Shown here one piece after another: positions 4,513-8,610 of a stretch of DNA of 8,610 nt. Below the pieces are notes generated by a model. That model did no database searches and had not been told where the DNA came from. It saw nothing but the letters and a program-made list of their open reading frames with translations. Source of the stretch: Candidatus Adiutrix sp. (lineage in GTDB: Bacteria; Desulfobacterota; Desulfarculia; Adiutricales; Adiutricaceae); the NCBI GenBank assembly GCA_031286085.1, contig JAITUX010000251.1, positions 1 to 8,610 of the forward strand, in the 5' to 3' direction. The first letter of the stretch is position 1, and each line of letters begins with the position of its first letter. Made by a program: the position numbers and the translations under genes.

Positions 4513-6078
4513 ATGAGCGCATATCTGGTCTGGATTTTGTCCGGCCTGGGGGTTCTTTCCCTGGGCGTCTCAATAGGTTTCTGGTGGCGGAAGAGGATTT
4601 TCGAGGCCCGGCTGGAAAACATCGAGACCCTTTCCCGGAAGATGATCGAAGAAGCCCAGCGTGATGTGGTCAACATCAAGAAAGAGGCCACGCTCCAGGG
4701 CCAGGATATCATCTTCCAGATGAAGGCGGCCTGCGACAAGGAATTGGCGGAAAAGAAGCGGGAGCAGAAAAAGCAGGAAGATCGCCTCAGCCAGAAAGAG
4801 GAACACTACGAGCGGCGGGCCGAACAACTGGCCCAGCGCGAGGCCGCCGCGGCCCGCCAGGAGGCCGAGCTGGTCAAGGCGGAAAAGAAGAGCCAGGCCC
4901 TGGCCGAGGAACTGTCCTTACTAGAGGCTGAAAGGATCAAGGCGCTGGAAAAAACCGCCTCCCTCACCGCCGAGGAGGCCAAGGAACTCCTTAAGGCCAA
5001 CATGGCCGAAGAGGCCCGCTTTGAAGCGGCCAAACTCATTCGCCTCGTGGAAACGGAAGCCCGGGAAACGGCCGACAAGAAGGCCCGGGAAATCTTGGCC
5101 TTGGCCGTCAAGCGCTACGCCGGGGACTACGTGGCCGAACACACCATTTCCGTGGTGCCCCTGCCCAACGACGAGATGAAAGGCCGCATCATCGGCCGGG
5201 AGGGGCGCAATATCCGGGCCATTGAGGCGGCCACCGGGGTGGACCTCATCATCGACGACACCCCGGAGGCCGTGATTCTCTCCGGCTTTTCCCCCTTGAG
5301 GCGGGAGATAGCCCGGCAGTCCCTGGAGCGCCTCATCGCCGACGGGCGCATCCACCCGGCCCGCATTGAGGAAATCGTGGCCAAGGTCACCGAGGAGATG
5401 GAGCAGGCCTTGAAGGAGGCCGGCGAACAGGCCGCCTTTGACGTCGGGGTCCACGGCATGCACCCCGAACTCGTCAAGACCCTGGGCAAGCTCAAATACC
5501 GCACCAGTTATGCCCAGAACGTCCTCCAGCATTCCCTGGAAGTGGCCTTCCTCTGCGGGGTCATGGCCGCGGAACTGGGCCAGAACATCAAGCAGGCCAA
5601 GCGGGCCGGCCTCCTCCACGACCTGGGCAAGGCGGTGGACCACGAAGTGGAAGGCCCCCACGGCCTCATCGGGGCCGAACTGGCCAAGCGTTACGGCGAG
5701 GCCCCGGCCGTCGTCCACGCCATCTCGGCCCACCATGAGGACGTGCCCCCGGAAACGGTGCTGGACGTTCTGGTCCAGGCCGCCGACACCCTCTCCGGGG
5801 CCAGGCCGGGCGCCCGCCGGGAAATGCTGGAAACCTACGTCAAGCGCCTGGGCGATTTGGAGCGCATCGCCAGTTCCTTCAACGGCGTGGCCAAGACCTA
5901 CGCCATCCAGGCCGGGCGGGAAGTGCGCATCATAGTCAACAGCGAACAGATTTCCGACGACTCGGCCACCATCCTGGTGGGCGACATCTGCCGAAAAGTG
6001 GAAAAGGAAATGGCCTATCCCGGCCAGATCAAGGTCACGGTCATCCGTGAAACCAGGGCCGTGGGCTACGCCAAATGA
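4513..6078 (+). CDS. rny: Ribonuclease Y
   Basis: This is a membrane-anchored endoribonuclease that starts decay and processing of RNA. It has 521 aa, about the length of the B. subtilis enzyme. In order it shows an N-terminal transmembrane helix (about 4-24), a long charged coiled coil (about 30-205), a KH domain with [19 protein letters not shown] (224-242), and an HD domain. The HD domain has the metal-binding series H340 (VLQHSLEVA), H369-D370 (LLHDLGK), the SAHHED motif (405-410) and D425. The conserved C-terminal region includes [20 protein letters not shown] (451-470). All key residues are present, so it should be active. The start is ATG at 4513, with GGAG at 4501-4504. It follows zapA by 105 bp and may be co-transcribed. 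A metallophosphoesterase gene often follows rny elsewhere; here an exporter follows instead. Confidence 0.97.
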   Translation: MSAYLVWILSGLGVLSLGVSIGFWWRKRIFEARLENIETLSRKMIEEAQRDVVNIKKEATLQGQDIIFQMKAACDKELAEKKREQKKQEDRLSQKEEHYERRAEQLAQREAAAARQEAELVKAEKKSQALAEELSLLEAERIKALEKTASLTAEEAKELLKANMAEEARFEAAKLIRLVETEARETADKKAREILALAVKRYAGDYVAEHTISVVPLPNDEMKGRIIGREGRNIRAIEAATGVDLIIDDTPEAVILSGFSPLRREIARQSLERLIADGRIHPARIEEIVAKVTEEMEQALKEAGEQAAFDVGVHGMHPELVKTLGKLKYRTSYAQNVLQHSLEVAFLCGVMAAELGQNIKQAKRAGLLHDLGKAVDHEVEGPHGLIGAELAKRYGEAPAVVHAISAHHEDVPPETVLDVLVQAADTLSGARPGARREMLETYVKRLGDLERIASSFNGVAKTYAIQAGREVRIIVNSEQISDDSATILVGDICRKVEKEMAYPGQIKVTVIRETRAVGYAK

Positions 6079-6082
6079 GGGG

Positions 6083-6122
6083 GCGAATTGAAATCCTGGC
6101 TTAGGCCAGGATTTCAATTCGC
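6083..6122 (+). terminator. Perfect 18-bp inverted repeat after rny, likely terminator or mRNA-end hairpin
   Basis: GCGAATTGAAATCCTGGC (6083-6100) and its exact reverse complement (6105-6122) flank the 4-nt loop TTAG. It begins 4 bp after the rny stop. The stem is perfect and more AT-rich than its surroundings. No T run follows (TGGGCTCTAAA), so classic intrinsic termination is not assured. It could be a terminator, a 3'-end stabiliser, an RNase III site or a dispersed intergenic repeat. Confidence 0.65.
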
Positions 6123-6139
6123 TGGGCTCTAAACGGATT

Positions 6140-7321
6140 ATGCGCCAATTTTTTCGACGACGCTGGAAATTTATAGTGGCCGTCCTGGCCATTTGGGGCC
6201 TGATCCGGGTTTGCGCCCCGGAAAAACCCCAAGTGAGCTACCTTACGGAAAAAGTCCGGCGGGGGGACATAGTCAAGACAGTGGTCACCACGGGCGAGGT
6301 GGCCGCGGCCAAGCTGGTCGAGGTCGGGGCCCAGGTCTCGGGCAAGATCGAAAATCTCCTGGTCGTTACGGGCCAGGAGGTGGGCCAGGACGAACTGATC
6401 GCGGAAATAGATTCCACCGCTCAGCGGAACGAACTGGCCGCCGGCCGGGCCCGCCTGGAAAGTTACGAGGCCCAGCTTCTGGCCCGCCAGGTGGCCCTTA
6501 AGACCGCCCAGGCCAAGTACGACCGGGAATACAAGCTGATACAGCGTGACGCCACCGTCGAGGAAAACCTGAATAACGCCGAACAGGCCCTGGCCGCGGC
6601 CCAGGCGGCCCTGGCGGAAACGGAATCGCTCATCCTCCAGGCCCGCATCGCGGTTGACACGGCCGAAACCAACCTGGGCTACACCCGCATAACCTCGCCC
6701 CTGGCCGGCACGGTGGTTTCCGTGCCGGTGGAAAAAGGCCAGACCGTCAACGCCAACCAGCAGGCCCCGACCATAGCCAGGATCGCCGACTTGAGCCGCA
6801 TGGAAATAAAGATGCAGATTTCCGAGGGCGACGTGACCAAGCTACGGCCCGGCCTCAAGGTCAGCTATACCATTTTATCCGAGCCCGACCGCGTCTTCAC
6901 CGGCGTCCTGGATTCGATGGACCCCGGGCTGACCGCCCTGTCCGACGGCGGCTACACCGGCTCGACCTCCGCGGGCACGGCCGTCTATTACTACGGCAAG
7001 CTCAAAGCCGACAACGCCGACGGAACCTTGCGCATCGGCATGACCACCCAGAACACCATTGTCATCGACGAAGTCCGGGACGCGCTGATGGTCCCTTCCA
7101 TAGCCGTGAGCCCCACCGGCCGCGATACGGCCATGGTCCGGGTGCTGCAAAAGGGCCGGCCCAGGGACCGGGCCATCAGCATCGGCCTTTCCGACAACAT
7201 GAACACGCAGGTCTTGTCCGGCCTTGAGGAAGGGGAAGAGGTGGTGGCCGCCCAGATGAGCGCCGCGGAAGTGGAGAGCGCGGCCACGGTCAGGATGCGC
7301 GGCGGCCCGCCCCGCTTTTGA
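6140..7321 (+). CDS. macA: MacA-type periplasmic adaptor (membrane fusion protein)
   Basis: This 393-aa protein should link a MacB-type inner-membrane ABC transporter to an outer-membrane channel. A basic start (FFRRRWK) and one hydrophobic segment (about 11-24) anchor it in the inner membrane. The first lipoyl half carries EVGAQVSGKIENLLV (61-75). A helical hairpin of about 95-180 follows, then the second lipoyl half with YTRITSPLAGTVVSVPVEKG (181-200). QQAPTIARIADLSRM (207-221) matches the MacA region just after the lipoyl domain. The beta-barrel segment includes AVYYYGKLKADNADGTLRIG (281-300), like that of E. coli MacA, and a membrane-proximal domain ends the protein. It is about 20 residues longer than E. 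coli MacA. The ATG at 6140 has no clear Shine-Dalgarno, and I see no promoter behind the 6083-6122 hairpin. macB follows after 6 bp. Confidence 0.9.
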   Translation: MRQFFRRRWKFIVAVLAIWGLIRVCAPEKPQVSYLTEKVRRGDIVKTVVTTGEVAAAKLVEVGAQVSGKIENLLVVTGQEVGQDELIAEIDSTAQRNELAAGRARLESYEAQLLARQVALKTAQAKYDREYKLIQRDATVEENLNNAEQALAAAQAALAETESLILQARIAVDTAETNLGYTRITSPLAGTVVSVPVEKGQTVNANQQAPTIARIADLSRMEIKMQISEGDVTKLRPGLKVSYTILSEPDRVFTGVLDSMDPGLTALSDGGYTGSTSAGTAVYYYGKLKADNADGTLRIGMTTQNTIVIDEVRDALMVPSIAVSPTGRDTAMVRVLQKGRPRDRAISIGLSDNMNTQVLSGLEEGEEVVAAQMSAAEVESAATVRMRGGPPRF

Positions 7322-7327
7322 AAGCCG

Positions 7328-8610
7328 ATGAGCCTCATAGAAGTCACCAAGGTCAACAAGTTTTTCGGCCAGGGCCCGGGCCGGGTCCAGGTCTTGAAGG
7401 ACATCGACCTGGCCATAGAGAGGGGCGACTTCGTGGCCATCGTCGGCCAGTCCGGCTCGGGCAAGAGCACCCTCATGAACACCCTGGGCTGCCTGGACAC
7501 CCCGACCTCCGGTTCCTACCGCTTGAACGGCCAGGAGACCGGCGGCCTGGCCTCCGACGACCTGGCCTGGCTCCGGGGCCGGAAGCTGGGCTTCATCTTT
7601 CAGCGTTACAACCTTCTGCCTAGTTTAAGCTCCCTGGACAACGTGGCCCTGCCGGCCGTTTACGCCGGCCTGAGCCAGGCGGCCCGCCGGGAGAGGGCCG
7701 AGGCTCTGCTTAAGCGCCTGGGCCTGTCCGACAAGACGGGCAACCTCCCCCATCAGCTCTCCGGGGGCCAGCAGCAGCGGGTCAGCATCGCCCGGGCCCT
7801 GATGAACGGCGGCGAAATAATTCTGGCCGACGAGCCCACCGGGGCCCTGGATTCCAAAAGCGGCGAAATGGTCATGGAAATTCTCCAGGATCTCAACCGG
7901 GCCGGGCACACCATAATTTTGGTCACCCACGACCCGGCCATAGCCGGCTACGCCCACCGGGCCATAGAAATCAAGGACGGCCAGGTGATCTCCGACACCC
8001 GCCGGCTCCAGGTCCGGCCGGCCGACCTGGCGGACCGGGCCGAAGAAAGGGGCGGCCGCCTCCATTTCTACCGCGACCAGTTTCTGGAAGCCTTCAGAAT
8101 GTCCATCCAGGCCATAACCGCCCACAAGCTCCGCTCCACCCTGACCATGCTGGGCATCATCATCGGCATTGCCGCGGTGGTCTCCGTGGTGGCCCTGGGC
8201 CGCGGCTCCCAGGAGCGCATAATGGCCAACATCAGTTCCATGGGCACCAACACCATAAACATATATCCCGGGACCGGCTTCGGCGACCTCCGCAGCGGCC
8301 GGGTCCGCACCCTGACCGTCTCGGATTCGGACCTCCTGGCCCGGCAGAGCTATCTGGACAGCTCCACGCCCAGCCTGTCCGTCACGGGCCTTCTGGTCCA
8401 TGCCAACCAGGCGCTTTCGGCCAATTTGAGCGGCGTGGGCGAGCAGTTCTTCGACGTCCGGGGCCTCTCCATCAGCCGGGGCCGGGCCCTGACCAGGGCC
8501 GACGTCCGCCAGGTGGCCTCGGTGGCGGTCATAGCCCCGAACACCAGCGACAAACTCTTCCCGCCCGGCGAAGACCCCCTCGGCCTGACCCTCATCTTCC
8601 GGCGCCCGCC
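7328..8610 (+). CDS. macB: MacB-type ABC exporter, N-terminal 427 codons (cut by right edge)
   Basis: This is the inner-membrane ATPase/permease partner of the adaptor upstream. The family exports macrolides, peptides, lipopeptides or heme-like compounds; the substrate here is unknown. The frame stays open from ATG 7328 to the edge. The ATPase domain shows Walker A GQSGSGKST (40-48), the Q-loop glutamine at 92 (FIFQRYNLLP), the signature LSGGQQQR (144-151), Walker B IILADEP (164-170) with catalytic E169, and the switch H201 (LVTHDPAIAGYAHR). A linker leads to the permease, where AHKLRSTLTMLGIIIGIAAV (265-284) opens the first transmembrane helix (about 270-293). SSMGTNTINIYPG (303-315) begins the periplasmic domain. 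About one third of the family length (about 650 aa) is missing, including the remaining transmembrane helices. The start lies 6 bp after the macA stop, with only a poor Shine-Dalgarno (GAAAG, 7320-7324), so translation is probably coupled. Confidence 0.93.
   Translation, partial: MSLIEVTKVNKFFGQGPGRVQVLKDIDLAIERGDFVAIVGQSGSGKSTLMNTLGCLDTPTSGSYRLNGQETGGLASDDLAWLRGRKLGFIFQRYNLLPSLSSLDNVALPAVYAGLSQAARRERAEALLKRLGLSDKTGNLPHQLSGGQQQRVSIARALMNGGEIILADEPTGALDSKSGEMVMEILQDLNRAGHTIILVTHDPAIAGYAHRAIEIKDGQVISDTRRLQVRPADLADRAEERGGRLHFYRDQFLEAFRMSIQAITAHKLRSTLTMLGIIIGIAAVVSVVALGRGSQERIMANISSMGTNTINIYPGTGFGDLRSGRVRTLTVSDSDLLARQSYLDSSTPSLSVTGLLVHANQALSANLSGVGEQFFDVRGLSISRGRALTRADVRQVASVAVIAPNTSDKLFPPGEDPLGLTLIFRRP

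Noticed and set aside
4921..6192. 423-codon open frame on the minus strand opposite rny
   Set aside because: It is the antisense shadow of a clear RNase Y gene, with a Gly/His/Val-rich low-complexity composition and no family motif.
6140..6220. MacA as a lipoprotein (Cys near residue 25)
   Set aside because: The residues before the cysteine are IRV, which do not fit a lipobox; a simple signal anchor fits better.
7625..8401. 258-codon open frame on the minus strand opposite macB
   Set aside because: The plus strand carries all ATPase motifs of MacB in one uninterrupted frame; the antisense frame shows none.
1..8610. Mobile element, CRISPR array, defence or biosynthetic cluster
   Set aside because: I saw no transposase, integrase, spaced direct repeats or cluster-type enzymes, and composition is uniform across the window.

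Overview
The window is GC-rich chromosomal DNA with tightly packed housekeeping genes. It looks like a member of the Desulfobacterota (the former Deltaproteobacteria). The reasons are an RNase Y gene placed directly behind ZapB-like and ZapA genes, a DUF1573 protein, a mannosylglycerate-synthase-like glycosyltransferase and a MacAB exporter, all in GC-rich codon usage. RNase Y is uncommon in other proteobacteria. I cannot name a genus. I see no mobile element, tRNA, rRNA or CRISPR array.

Left part, 1-3431, minus strand. From right to left the genes are a GT-A-fold glycosyltransferase-like protein (417 aa), a secreted DUF1573 protein that overlaps its end, phosphoserine aminotransferase (serC), and the first 175 codons of D-3-phosphoglycerate dehydrogenase (serA), which runs off the left edge. 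serC and serA are 19 bp apart and share a well-formed sigma70-type promoter at 1702-1730. Together they encode the first two steps from 3-phosphoglycerate to serine. The glycosyltransferase has its own promoter, whose spacer holds a perfect 13-bp palindrome that may be an operator.

Middle, 3432-3779. This is a divergent intergenic region with back-to-back promoters separated by a long imperfect inverted repeat. A leader of about 150 nt precedes the rightward operon.

Right part, 3780-8610, plus strand. A ZapB-like coiled-coil protein and ZapA, both related to Z-ring assembly, are followed by ribonuclease Y (rny). A strong hairpin sits directly against the rny ribosome-binding site. A perfect 18-bp inverted repeat follows rny. 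Then come a MacA-type periplasmic adaptor and the first 427 codons of a MacB-type ABC exporter, cut by the right edge.

I found no clearly new biological system. The points most worth a second look are the regulatory structures: the palindrome between -35 and -10, the rny RBS hairpin, the 40-nt hairpin after rny and the serC leader hairpins. The other is the glycosyltransferase, which has an altered metal-binding motif and lies beside genes that use 3-phosphoglycerate.
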